Below, piece by piece: positions 53,772-61,615 of a stretch of 64,000 bases of DNA (its first letter is position 1; each line of letters opens with the position of its first letter). The DNA comes from Acidimicrobiaceae bacterium (lineage in GTDB: Bacteria; Actinomycetota; Acidimicrobiia; Acidimicrobiales; Ilumatobacteraceae). The notes below the pieces were generated by a model. The model had not been told where the DNA came from. It ran no database searches and saw nothing but the letters and a program-made list of their open reading frames with translations. The stretch is taken from NCBI GenBank assembly GCA_947450115.1, contig CANFUE010000003.1, positions 35,811 through 99,810 on the forward strand. The letters are read 5' to 3'. The translations under genes and the position numbers were made by a program.

Positions 53772-54401
53772 CTAATCCCAGCCCAAACGCTTGCTGATGT
53801 CGTTGGCATTGACAATCATGTCCAAGCTCAATGCCCGAATATCTTCTGCTTCATTTTTACTCACGCCAAAAATAGAGGCAACTGATCCTTCGGCCCATAA
53901 CAAGATGCTCAATTTTGTTGCTTGAGTAATTGCCATGCGTTCATTCATCCCCAAGGTGACAAATTGCTGCGCAAAGTATTCAGTGGTCTTGCGTGATGTT
54001 TCACTAAATCGTGCTGGGTCAACACCTGCTGTTACCAAGTACTGAATAACAGCTTGACGTTGACGCAAGTACGCGCGGCCAACTTCAGCTACTGAAAAGT
54101 TCAATGGGATAACGGCTTCCCCCACTTGTAGGCGACGCTCGATTTCGGTGGTAACAGCATGTTCAGCAAGTCGAGCTAACTCTTCGGTGACGGCAAAGAA
54201 TAAATCGAGGCGGGTGCCAAAATAGCGAAACACATAGCCATGGTTGAGGCCAGCCTGATTGGCAATGTCTTGCAAAGTGATATCAAGAATTGGCTTTTCC
54301 TTGAGGAGGGCGATTGTGGCGTCGAGAAACAGTTGAACCGCGGCTTCTTTGCTGACACGTGACTTTTTAGTATCCGTGGTCGGTTTTTCTGTTTTCGCCA
54401 T
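53772..54401 (-). CDS. TetR-family regulator
   Basis: A 209-residue TetR protein with helix-turn-helix around residues 35-62 (ITLQDIANQAGLNHGYVFRYFGTRLDLFFAV) and a helical ligand domain. The ATG at 54401 is the likely start; an in-frame start 63 bp upstream would put the operators inside the gene. Tandem palindromes at 54453-54493 just upstream suggest autoregulation. No divergent target gene is close; the nearest gene on that side (secreted protein) points the same way. Confidence 0.85.
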   Translation of the reverse strand: MAKTEKPTTDTKKSRVSKEAAVQLFLDATIALLKEKPILDITLQDIANQAGLNHGYVFRYFGTRLDLFFAVTEELARLAEHAVTTEIERRLQVGEAVIPLNFSVAEVGRAYLRQRQAVIQYLVTAGVDPARFSETSRKTTEYFAQQFVTLGMNERMAITQATKLSILLWAEGSVASIFGVSKNEAEDIRALSLDMIVNANDISKRLGWD

Positions 54402-54452
54402 GAGGGCCCTTAATTGCAGCAATGAGGCGTGGCCTAGTTGGGTGATTCTTGT

Positions 54453-54493
54453 ATGTAGCAACATACTACATCTGTTGTAGTAACTTACTACAA
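54453..54493. promoter_or_regulatory. Tandem TetR-type operators
   Basis: Site 1: ATGTAG-N7-CTACAT (54453-54471). Site 2: TTGTAGTAA-C-TTACTACAA (54475-54493), a perfect 9-bp-arm palindrome. The shared half-site is TGTAG; centres are 22 bp apart, about two helix turns, so two dimers could bind on the same DNA face. They sit 52-92 bp before the tetR start at 54401. Confidence 0.65.
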
Positions 54494-54659
54494 GAAATTG
54501 ATTCTTGGGTATTTAAAGCCTTTGCAGGGGCCTCAACGGCAAAGCGGCTCAAATTCGGGTCATTAATTGGTCATTTTGTGGTTTATGCCTCTGATCAACT
54601 TCTCACGATGAATGGATGACAGATCCATCAAGCCAATTCACATTGAAGTTTGATACGCC
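54494..54659. other. Intergenic region without a recognised gene
   Basis: No credible coding frame, tRNA or terminator was seen in this 166-bp stretch. It separates the TetR operators from the 3' end of the secreted-protein gene. Confidence 0.4.
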
Positions 54660-55868
54660 TTATTGCACGTGGAAGGTGCCCTTGGCAGCCTTAACTTTCT
54701 TCCCAGCCTTGCTGTAACTCGTCACCATGAAAGAACAGGTGCCGGATTTAAACCCGTAAAGCTTGCCTAGTGCGGCGACGCAAGTTTTCACACTTGTGAT
54801 GGTTACTTTGATGCTGCCCTTGGATGGCTTCACAATATGCGCCAACGTTAAAACTTGAGCGATTGTCTTTGTCGTATGTGACAGAGATTTTTTCGACTTT
54901 GTTCCCATCGTGTATTTCGGAACAGAAAATGTGACCTGTGGAATGGTGATGAGCATTCCTTCTTCTGTGGCAGTAACGCTGTACTCGAGCCCAGGTTCGG
55001 TCACAACGTCCGTTGTGGCGACTTGTGTGAGACCATACTCTGTTCGGGTAATTTGCAAATTAGCCGCAACCACAGAAGGTGGCGCACCCCAACATTTAAT
55101 GACGGTGTCAGTTGGCATGAACACAGTTGCTTGAGCAGTGTTTGGTGTTACTCCATCGGAACGAAAGTGTGGTCCACCAATTTCGAATTGAATTCCCGAA
55201 TATGAGAGATCTGCATTGGCCTGACCCGGGCAAGATGTGCGATCCCAAAACATGTACGCATTAGAGCTCCAGATCATGTTCGGAAGGTAGCCCCACTCGC
55301 TCCCTTTGCCCGAAGAATCTTGAAAGCGAACGCTGTGCCACAGTGCAACTGAGTCGTGAGTTGCTTTTGTTACTGCGGCTGCACATGCAAGGGGTCCTTG
55401 ATTATTGCAATCATTTCCCCAAATGTCCGAGTAGAACATGGGAACTGCGATGACAGTCACAACATTTGCGACAGCATCGTAAGCGAATTTGGTGATATTG
55501 CCGTGGCCTTCTGCGAGCAGAGGGATGTCTTCGGCTTGCGGGCTGAAAGTGATGGTGAAAACGTGGGTGGTGTCGGTCTGTGTGAGATCATCGGGTGCGC
55601 TTGAGTAAGGGGAACTGATTCCACCCAATGAAGTGGTGTAACTCGAATTGTTGAGGTCGCGGCACACCACCAATGTGTAGTTACCAAAACTATTTCTCGC
55701 TCCTGCAGTTTGCGCCACGCCGTCAATTGCGAGCCCAAGTCCAGACGTAACAAGAGTGCCCATGTTGCAGGAGCCAAGAGGATTAGCCGACGCAGTCTGA
55801 CCAACGGCACAGAGCCCTGCAATAAGAAGTGCAGAGGAGGCAATAATGCAACGAAATGTTCTCTTCAT
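54660..55868 (-). CDS. Secreted protein of unknown function
   Basis: A 402-residue exported protein: MKRTFRC start, hydrophobic core and AxA cleavage (QTASA, about residue 28). Mature part is rich in Ser/Thr/Gly/aromatic residues with paired cysteines (CNM, CRD, NDCNNQGPLACAA, TSCPG, VKTCVAALG, SGTCSF), suggesting disulphides, and the C-terminal 100 residues (TFSVPKYTMGTKSKKSLSHTT onwards) look like a repeat/beta domain seen in surface proteins. Function not recognised. The ATG is preceded by TACCTT and 6 nt (minus strand, leaderless). Confidence 0.75.
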   Translation of the reverse strand: MKRTFRCIIASSALLIAGLCAVGQTASANPLGSCNMGTLVTSGLGLAIDGVAQTAGARNSFGNYTLVVCRDLNNSSYTTSLGGISSPYSSAPDDLTQTDTTHVFTITFSPQAEDIPLLAEGHGNITKFAYDAVANVVTVIAVPMFYSDIWGNDCNNQGPLACAAAVTKATHDSVALWHSVRFQDSSGKGSEWGYLPNMIWSSNAYMFWDRTSCPGQANADLSYSGIQFEIGGPHFRSDGVTPNTAQATVFMPTDTVIKCWGAPPSVVAANLQITRTEYGLTQVATTDVVTEPGLEYSVTATEEGMLITIPQVTFSVPKYTMGTKSKKSLSHTTKTIAQVLTLAHIVKPSKGSIKVTITSVKTCVAALGKLYGFKSGTCSFMVTSYSKAGKKVKAAKGTFHVQ

Positions 55869-55959
55869 ATAAGGAAGGTAACAAGTGGCGAGCCATGGTG
55901 ACAGGGGCTCAGTATTTCAGTACCTCACTAAAGTAATTGGAAGTTCTACGCTGAAGAAC

Positions 55960-56511
55960 ATGTGGCACAACATTATTCATCTTGATTTATCGGTGGTGGA
56001 GAAGATCATTCGCCCAATAACGATCTACTTATTTTTGCTGGTGGCTTTGCGCCTTGGGGGTCGGCGTGAACTGTCGCAGCTCAACATGATGGATTTTGTA
56101 GTACTCCTGGCGGTTGCCAATGCGGTGCAAAATGGAATCATCGGACACGATGAATCTGTTTCGGGTGCAATTATTGGCGCGACTGTTTTATTCATAGTTA
56201 ATGGAATAGCTGTGTTGCTTACACAGCGAAGTCGCAAGATGCGGCGATTATTAATTGGCTCAGAAATTATTTTAATTAAAAATGGAGAAGCAAGAGAGCG
56301 TTCCATTCGACGTGAGCGGCTGAGCGAAGACGATATACGCCAAGCCATCACCGAAGCAGGAGCGCGATCTATCAGCGATGTGGAACTGTGTGTAATGGAA
56401 CCAAATGGTCACATCGTGGTGCGGCTCAAACCAAGCAGTGAAGACGCCGATCGCTTTATCCAATTGATGAACCGTATTGACGAACTTGAAAAGCGGCTAT
56501 TAGCTCGTTGA
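55960..56511 (+). CDS. DUF421 (YetF-like) membrane protein
   Basis: A 183-residue membrane protein of the DUF421/YetF family: helices around residues 19-35 (RPITIYLFLLVALRLGGRRE), 45-60 and 70-88, then a soluble C-terminal domain with LSEDDIRQAITEAGARSISDVELCVMEPNGHIVV. Function unknown. The ATG at 55960 is preferred because TACGCT precedes it by 7 nt (leaderless); an in-frame start 75 bp earlier would overlap the divergent secreted-protein promoter. Confidence 0.85.
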   Translation: MWHNIIHLDLSVVEKIIRPITIYLFLLVALRLGGRRELSQLNMMDFVVLLAVANAVQNGIIGHDESVSGAIIGATVLFIVNGIAVLLTQRSRKMRRLLIGSEIILIKNGEARERSIRRERLSEDDIRQAITEAGARSISDVELCVMEPNGHIVVRLKPSSEDADRFIQLMNRIDELEKRLLAR

Positions 56512-56596
56512 CTACTTGGAGGAACTTCGAGCAAAGTCAATAGCGGTCATCAAATGGGGCGGTGGTTCAGCAATTACAGAGAAAAACGAAAGACTG

Positions 56597-57136
56597 CTAT
56601 TCACAATTCGCATTCTTCTTGATGTTCAATAACTGACGTCGCAACATGATTCCATCGCCTGGGCCAAGTACGAGTTTTTCAAATAGGAAACCAAGAGGAA
56701 AATTGACGTGAGAGCGCATGCGGGTGACTAGCCGTGTGCCTTGCGGGTCATCACGCAATTCATAGGCAAGAGTGAAGTGGAGTCGTGGCGCTTTTTTGCC
56801 GAGTGATTTGATTTCCAGTACGAAGTGACGCGGTGCATCAACAATGGTTGCGGTAAAGGCAATGGGGCCCGAAGGAATTTTGTCTCCCGACTCAACCGAC
56901 TGCCATTCTTCGCGAATAGTGGTTGCACTCTTGCGCCCCAAGTTGTCGATCCAGTCGTAGCTGTACCAGCCGGCTCGACCAAAACCCATTTGTCGTATCC
57001 AAGGAAACACATCTGCTGGTGGAGCGCTGATGGTGATGGAGCGAGTAGCAATGAGCGATGCATTAAGACATAAGTGATCTCCCACAACGGGGCTATCAAT
57101 TTCCGCTGATGTTGCTCCCCAGTATTGAAAAATCAT
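56597..57136 (-). CDS. SRPBCC-fold (polyketide-cyclase/START-like) protein
   Basis: A 179-residue protein resembling the SRPBCC lipid-binding fold: ATRSITISAPPADVFPWIRQMGFGRAGWYSYDWIDNLG, then RLHFTLAYELRD and TRLVTRMRSHVNFP on later strands. The family binds hydrophobic ligands; this subtype (with GRAGWYSYDWIDN) is uncharacterised. ATG at 57136 chosen as the first residue of the conserved region (MIFQYWGATSAEID). Confidence 0.75.
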   Translation of the reverse strand: MIFQYWGATSAEIDSPVVGDHLCLNASLIATRSITISAPPADVFPWIRQMGFGRAGWYSYDWIDNLGRKSATTIREEWQSVESGDKIPSGPIAFTATIVDAPRHFVLEIKSLGKKAPRLHFTLAYELRDDPQGTRLVTRMRSHVNFPLGFLFEKLVLGPGDGIMLRRQLLNIKKNANCE

Positions 57137-57204
57137 GATGCAGGTGAAAGCAGCTGAATGTATCGTTTGATGGCGAACATCTTGAGAGGGTAACAGGAGG
57201 CTTT

Positions 57205-57606
57205 GTGAGTGTGCCATGCTTTGCTGTCCAAGAAATTGGCCACACTCTCGTAGGGGAAAATGTATGGATGCCTACCGTCACTATCGATGTATCGGATTCA
57301 CCTGAGGTTGCAGACCTTGCACGAGTGCATGCAGTGGAGGGAGTGGGCGATGTCAGCACTGTTGCGCTGAGGCAAGACGACGCTGTTGTCATTGGGGTGC
57401 GATTAACGAAACCAGTAGAGGCAATTTTTGCAGTGGCATTTCACTATGAATTGCACAAAGAGTTTCTCAGAGAAGTAGCAGATGCCGGAGCTCTTGTATT
57501 TGCTACTACGAATACAGAACATGCAGGCGAAGAGCAGCCTCTGTGGCTGAGCGTTGATATTGACGGAAGTAGTTTGCGCCAAACCCTCATGCTTGACGAC
57601 GAATGA
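57205..57606 (+). CDS. Hypothetical protein
   Basis: A 133-residue soluble acidic protein I do not recognise. Alternating hydrophobic segments (TVTIDVSDSPEVADLARVHAV, AVVIGVRLTKPVEAIFAVAFHYELHKEFL) suggest a small alpha/beta fold. GTG start with AGGAGG at 57195-57200, spacing 4. Could be coupled to the next small gene (57656). Confidence 0.5.
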   Translation: MSVPCFAVQEIGHTLVGENVWMPTVTIDVSDSPEVADLARVHAVEGVGDVSTVALRQDDAVVIGVRLTKPVEAIFAVAFHYELHKEFLREVADAGALVFATTNTEHAGEEQPLWLSVDIDGSSLRQTLMLDDE

Positions 57607-57655
57607 TTCCATTCACAATTTATTGATGAGTGCAAAGCCATGAGAGAGTTGGTTC

Positions 57656-58003
57656 ATGATCGAACCACGCTTGGTGATGCTGGAACAAGATGCTGTTCTG
57701 GCGCTTTCGCAAATACTCGGCATCATGCTCGACGACCTTTTTGGCAATGCAGATTCAAGTGGTTGGAATTCAGAGCGCATTCTTGATTTGGAAGCTCGAC
57801 TCATGGCGCCCGCCGAAGAAGAGGGTGTGCTGCTGGGAATTGACGATGCTGCACTGTTGCTTCAAGGTATGGCCTTTACCGAAGTGATGTCACAAGACTT
57901 GCCGTGGATCGACTCGGTGCGATGGGTCACCGACTTTATAACGGAGGAACTACGCCAGCACTGGACGGAAGACGAGTGGCGTACCTATTCGGTGGTGAGG
58001 TAG
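57656..58003 (+). CDS. Hypothetical protein
   Basis: A 115-residue acidic, helical protein (MIEPRLVMLEQDAVLALSQI, then EDEWRTYSVVR), not recognised. It overlaps the convergent TetR gene by 19 bp at its 3' end. No ribosome site or -10 is obvious at its ATG, so it may be the second gene of a transcript beginning upstream. Confidence 0.45.
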   Translation: MIEPRLVMLEQDAVLALSQILGIMLDDLFGNADSSGWNSERILDLEARLMAPAEEEGVLLGIDDAALLLQGMAFTEVMSQDLPWIDSVRWVTDFITEELRQHWTEDEWRTYSVVR

Positions 58004-58542
58004 GCGTAAGCCATTTGCGTGGTGGTGTCAATCACGCTTGAGAGACTTGTTTTGCGACCAACGAATTTGCTTGGTTCGAGAAGAATAAGGCCAACCCATG
58101 ACTGGTATACCATTCGCCCCGTATTCTCTGCTGCACGACGGAGGTTTTTATGAGTGATTTCACTGTGGTGCACTTTCAAAACTTCGTGCAAATTTTTGAC
58201 CGCCATTATGCGGATCTCAAGTGCTTCATTCCCCTCATTTTGCGTGACAAAGTAAGTGAGTAATTTGCGCTTTTCAAGTCCAAATTCGAGCATCGTCTTG
58301 ACGACGTGATGCAGCGCCTTGCGTAAGTCAGGTTGCTCGAGGGCACGATTGAGTGCTTCAGCAAGTGTTGACTTATAAAAGGTGTCTAAGTAGCGCTGGT
58401 GGAGTGCTTCAAAGAGTCCTTCCACATTTCCAAACCGAGCGTAGAACGAACCCACTGTGGCGCCAGAGAGGCTGATGATGTTTTCGACGTTCACCTGCCG
58501 TGCATCGCCCCCCTGAAGGAGTTCTTCGGCAGCGTCCAGCAT
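57985..58542 (-). CDS. TetR-family regulator with disrupted N-terminus
   Basis: From ATG 58542 the product is 185 residues, with the TetR helix-turn-helix at about residues 18-45 (VNVENIISLSGATVGSFYARFGN). The usual first helix extends upstream (ARSIATEQ before MLDAAEELL), where the same frame contains TAA at 58570-58572. An ATG at 58590, preceded by TAAACT and 6 nt, would be the natural leaderless start and is followed by TAA six codons later. Translation may reinitiate at 58542, or the gene may have been damaged by a nonsense mutation. Confidence 0.65.
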   Translation of the reverse strand: MLDAAEELLQGGDARQVNVENIISLSGATVGSFYARFGNVEGLFEALHQRYLDTFYKSTLAEALNRALEQPDLRKALHHVVKTMLEFGLEKRKLLTYFVTQNEGNEALEIRIMAVKNLHEVLKVHHSEITHKNLRRAAENTGRMVYQSWVGLILLEPSKFVGRKTSLSSVIDTTTQMAYAYLTTE

Positions 58543-58805
58543 CTTCTGCTCGGTAGCGATGCTCCGCGCTTATTTTGGAGGGGATGCCATAGTCACAGTT
58601 TAAGGGACTCCCACCTCTGTAGCGTTGACGCACGGTCTGCGAGCTAGTTTCTCTCCACAGTTCGAATATTCCCGTTCCAGTGCGGCTAATGCGAAATTCA
58701 AGCCCCCAGTATTTGCGGGGCTGCTACTAGTGGTTTGAGCAAACATAGGGAATACGAAATGCCGATGTTCCTTTATGACTATTGACATCTCTTTGGGTGT
58801 TCTGA
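58543..58805. other. Intergenic region with truncated tetR 5' end and a terminator-like stem
   Basis: It holds the non-translated 5' part of the TetR gene (58543-58590) and a stem AGCCCC (58701-58706) / GGGGCT (58717-58722) that could end the surface-protein transcript on the minus strand. No other coding or RNA gene was seen. Confidence 0.45.
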
Positions 58806-61325
58806 TTAGCCAGATCTATGTCGGTACTTCTGTATTGAGTACTGAATGGCTCCAATAAATATCAGTAGCAGAGCGAATAAAAACATCGTCTGAGAATCGC
58901 TTCCAGATTTAGGGAGCTCTTGATCCAGCACCGTGACGTTGATGTTTGCCGCGACAACACGTCCGCGATTGTTTGTGACCTGATACTTGACGCTGGTCGC
59001 CTCGCCAACAAAATTAGGTTCTGGTGTGAAGATGACTTGTCCTTTGGAATCAATTGTGTATGTGCCTTCTCCCTTAATATCGAGCGAACTCAGAGTGCAC
59101 TTCGGAGCTGATTGTTGAGGACTGCACAATCGCATCGAAGGAAGTTTCCATTTTGAGGAATTGAGCAAGTCGTCATTGCCCAGTGGTTGAAGAATCTGGT
59201 CTTCTCCACGTTTCCCGATTGATGAGTCATTTGTTGCTTCTTTGACATCTGCGGAGGCAGGAACAACTTGAGGTGAGTTTTCCGACCATTTGGCAGTGCA
59301 CACTACGTTTGCCGACGGTTGAGTTGCTGATTCCCCGGCGCTCTTGTTTCCTATTGACTGATCACAGTTCCAACCTTTGAACGTAAAGCCAGATCGTTTG
59401 AGACCAGCGCCACTCGCCAATGATGTCGATGTGCCCGGAACGAGTTCGGTAACTGAAGCTGGCACGGCACCCTTGCCGCCACCCGCGTTATACGACAACT
59501 GATACGTGGGGTTCGGAGCGAACTGTGCTGTGCAGATGACGTTTGCTGCTGGCATGGTTGCTGTCGCTCCAGCGTTTTTGGCGCCGATGCTGTTGTCGCA
59601 GTTCCAGCCGGTGAAGGTTTGGTTTGCTGGCGGGGTGATGCCTGAACCAGCGGCCAAGGTGGGGGTAGCCCCAGAGTTCAAACCAGTGACTGTTGAAGGC
59701 ACGGTTCCTGATCCTGCACCTGCGTTATACGACAACTGATAAGTGGGGTTCGGAGCGAATTGTGCTGTGCAGATGACGTTTGCTGCTGGCATGGTTGCTG
59801 TCGCTCCAGCGTTTTTGGCGCCGATGCTGTTGTCGCAGTTCCATCCGGTGAAGGTTTGGTTTGCTGGTGGGGTGATGCCTGAACCAGTGGCCAAGGTGGG
59901 GGTGTCGGCTGGGTTTAAGCCGGTGACTGTTGAAGGCACTGTTCCTGAACCTGCACCTGCGTTGTAGGACAGTTGGTAGGTGGCGTTGGGGGTGAATTGT
60001 GCTGTGCAGATGACGTTTGCTGCTGGCATGGTTGCTGTCGCTCCAGCGTTTTTGGCGCCGATGCTGTTGTCGCAGTTCCAGCCGGTGAAGGTTTGGTTTG
60101 CTGGTGGGGTGATGCCCGAACCAGCGGCCAGTGTTGGGGTAGCCCCAGAGTTCAAGCCGGTGACTGTTGAAGGCACGGTTCCCGACCCTGCACCCGCGTT
60201 ATACGACAACTGAAAAGCTGGTGGGGTCCAGATTGCGGTGCAGAGAACGTCGGCATTTGACCACGAAATTGATTGGCCGGGCTGCTTCGTTCCAATGCTG
60301 TTGTCACAACTCCAGCCGCCAAAAGTGAATCCAGCTTTCGAGAAGCCGGAATTGCTTGCAGCAGTTTGGTTGCCATTTGCAACGACGCGGTTGTAGAGCT
60401 CCGAGCTTGGGGTCGTGCCAGTACCGCCATTGATGTCGTACCTCAAGGTCATGTAGTTGGTCACTTGATAGTTGTTTTCGACTGCGCCATTTTGTCCACC
60501 AATCAAGAACTCTGAGGAAGCCCCGAAAAATGAAGACCATCGAGTTGGAGACACTGGCACAGTTACGGAAAATGTCACAGCGGTGGCTGTTACGTCACCA
60601 GGAGCAAGTTTTGGCCCGTTGTATGCGCAACGAACGGAGTTGTTTTGGCTTGCGTTGAATGGAGGATCAGCCTGAGCTGCATAAATTCCCCAGAAGCTAC
60701 TGCCCGGCAACGCTGCACCACCTGATACTGGTGCGGTGCCTGAACAAGTCCAGTTGGTGCCTGTAGTCCACCCAGTAATCGACCAGGTAGTCGGCACCTC
60801 AAAGAATCCATGCAATGGCCCAACTAAATTTCCATATGAAGTCGCCTTATTTCCCAACTTAAAATCAAGCAGGTTCCCAGTGCCTTGTACTACGCCACCA
60901 GGGTTTGCACTGTTGGGGCTGTTGGGGTTGATGTCTACCAATGCTCTGATCTCACAATCCTGCCCACTGGGTTTGCCAAAATAATTGCAATCAGGAATTG
61001 CTTGTTTAGTGACCGTTCTTTTTGTTTTGCGTAAGGGCGCTGTCTTTGTTCTGCCAGGTGGGGATTTTTTTTGAGGTACCCCAACTACTGATTTTCTCTC
61101 GAGAACTTTTGGCATTTCATTGAGGTCTGTGCCTAAAGATTTCATATTGGTGGAGGCATTGCTAACTAAACCGCTGTATGTGAAGTCTGCAGAATGGGGA
61201 TTATTGACAGTAAACAAAGGTCTTGTGGCCAATTCTGTGGGTTTTTGTAATTCGCTACTGATGCCGTGTAGGCCAAACAGTGTTACGCAAACTGCAATGG
61301 AACCGGAAACTTTTCTCACGTTCAT
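58806..61325 (-). CDS. Cell-wall-anchored surface protein with InlB-type repeats
   Basis: An 839-residue surface protein: a short basic start and hydrophobic signal core, a low-complexity Lys/Arg region, a DUF11-like adhesion domain (about residues 110-290), three near-identical 79-residue units (YQLSYNAGAGSGTVPSTVTG..., GWNCDNSIG) plus diverged copies on each side, which resemble Listeria-Bacteroides/InlB B-repeats, then a Big/Ig-like C-terminal segment and LPKSG followed by a hydrophobic helix and KYRHR, a sortase sorting signal variant. Predicted to be displayed on the cell wall. The ATG at 61325 has AGGAG 8 nt upstream; a GTG sits directly before it. Confidence 0.85.
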   Translation of the reverse strand: MNVRKVSGSIAVCVTLFGLHGISSELQKPTELATRPLFTVNNPHSADFTYSGLVSNASTNMKSLGTDLNEMPKVLERKSVVGVPQKKSPPGRTKTAPLRKTKRTVTKQAIPDCNYFGKPSGQDCEIRALVDINPNSPNSANPGGVVQGTGNLLDFKLGNKATSYGNLVGPLHGFFEVPTTWSITGWTTGTNWTCSGTAPVSGGAALPGSSFWGIYAAQADPPFNASQNNSVRCAYNGPKLAPGDVTATAVTFSVTVPVSPTRWSSFFGASSEFLIGGQNGAVENNYQVTNYMTLRYDINGGTGTTPSSELYNRVVANGNQTAASNSGFSKAGFTFGGWSCDNSIGTKQPGQSISWSNADVLCTAIWTPPAFQLSYNAGAGSGTVPSTVTGLNSGATPTLAAGSGITPPANQTFTGWNCDNSIGAKNAGATATMPAANVICTAQFTPNATYQLSYNAGAGSGTVPSTVTGLNPADTPTLATGSGITPPANQTFTGWNCDNSIGAKNAGATATMPAANVICTAQFAPNPTYQLSYNAGAGSGTVPSTVTGLNSGATPTLAAGSGITPPANQTFTGWNCDNSIGAKNAGATATMPAANVICTAQFAPNPTYQLSYNAGGGKGAVPASVTELVPGTSTSLASGAGLKRSGFTFKGWNCDQSIGNKSAGESATQPSANVVCTAKWSENSPQVVPASADVKEATNDSSIGKRGEDQILQPLGNDDLLNSSKWKLPSMRLCSPQQSAPKCTLSSLDIKGEGTYTIDSKGQVIFTPEPNFVGEATSVKYQVTNNRGRVVAANINVTVLDQELPKSGSDSQTMFLFALLLIFIGAIQYSIQKYRHRSG
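59485..60195. repeat. Tandem array of three 237-bp coding repeats
   Basis: The mark GCGTTATACGACAACTG or its close variant recurs at 59485, 59722, 59959 and 60196, exactly 237 bp apart, so three full units lie in the surface-protein gene. The unit at 59722-59958 and that at 59959-60195 differ mainly at synonymous positions, e.g. GTTATACGACAACTG versus GTTGTAGGACAGTTG. This indicates expansion followed by drift or gene conversion. Confidence 0.8.
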
Positions 61326-61615
61326 CACTTGATCTCCTGATTAATGACCCTCACATCAGCGGCCATGTGAATATGGATTGCGTATAGTAAAGACTGCAGA
61401 GAGGTTTGCTTTGTCAAGAAATTTTTTTCTTTTTCAATGTGCACAACGTGTGGACAACCTCTGAATATTCCGATCGCATTGTCTTTCTTGGTCTGGAAAA
61501 AAAGTTTTTTCTCTTTCTTCTTCCGTTCATGTGAAGTTGAGTTATTGCATACTCATTGCGCTGTCATGGTGGTTTTCGCTTGTGATCCAGCGAGTCGACG
61601 TAGGAGGACTGAAAA
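61326..61615. other. Divergent intergenic region between two surface-protein genes
   Basis: A 290-bp AT-rich stretch. It holds ribosome sites for both divergent genes (AGGAG near the minus-strand start; AGGAGG at 61602-61607 for the plus-strand gene) and a GAAAAAAAGTTTTTT dyad at about 61496-61510. No clear promoter pair or RNA motif was fixed. The long spacing suggests room for regulation of both genes. Confidence 0.4.

Noticed and set aside
58603..58720. A tRNA-like AGTTCGAAT segment near 58662.
   Set aside because: No acceptor, anticodon or D-arm could be paired around it; there is no tRNA cloverleaf.
59485..60195. Regularly spaced repeats considered as a CRISPR array.
   Set aside because: The unit is 237 bp, coding, and without spacers; no cas gene in the window.
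59506..60213. Three similar plus-strand frames of about 75 residues in a row (59506, 59743, 59980).
   Set aside because: Antisense reading of the 237-bp repeats in the surface-protein gene; similarity follows from repeat DNA, not from real genes.
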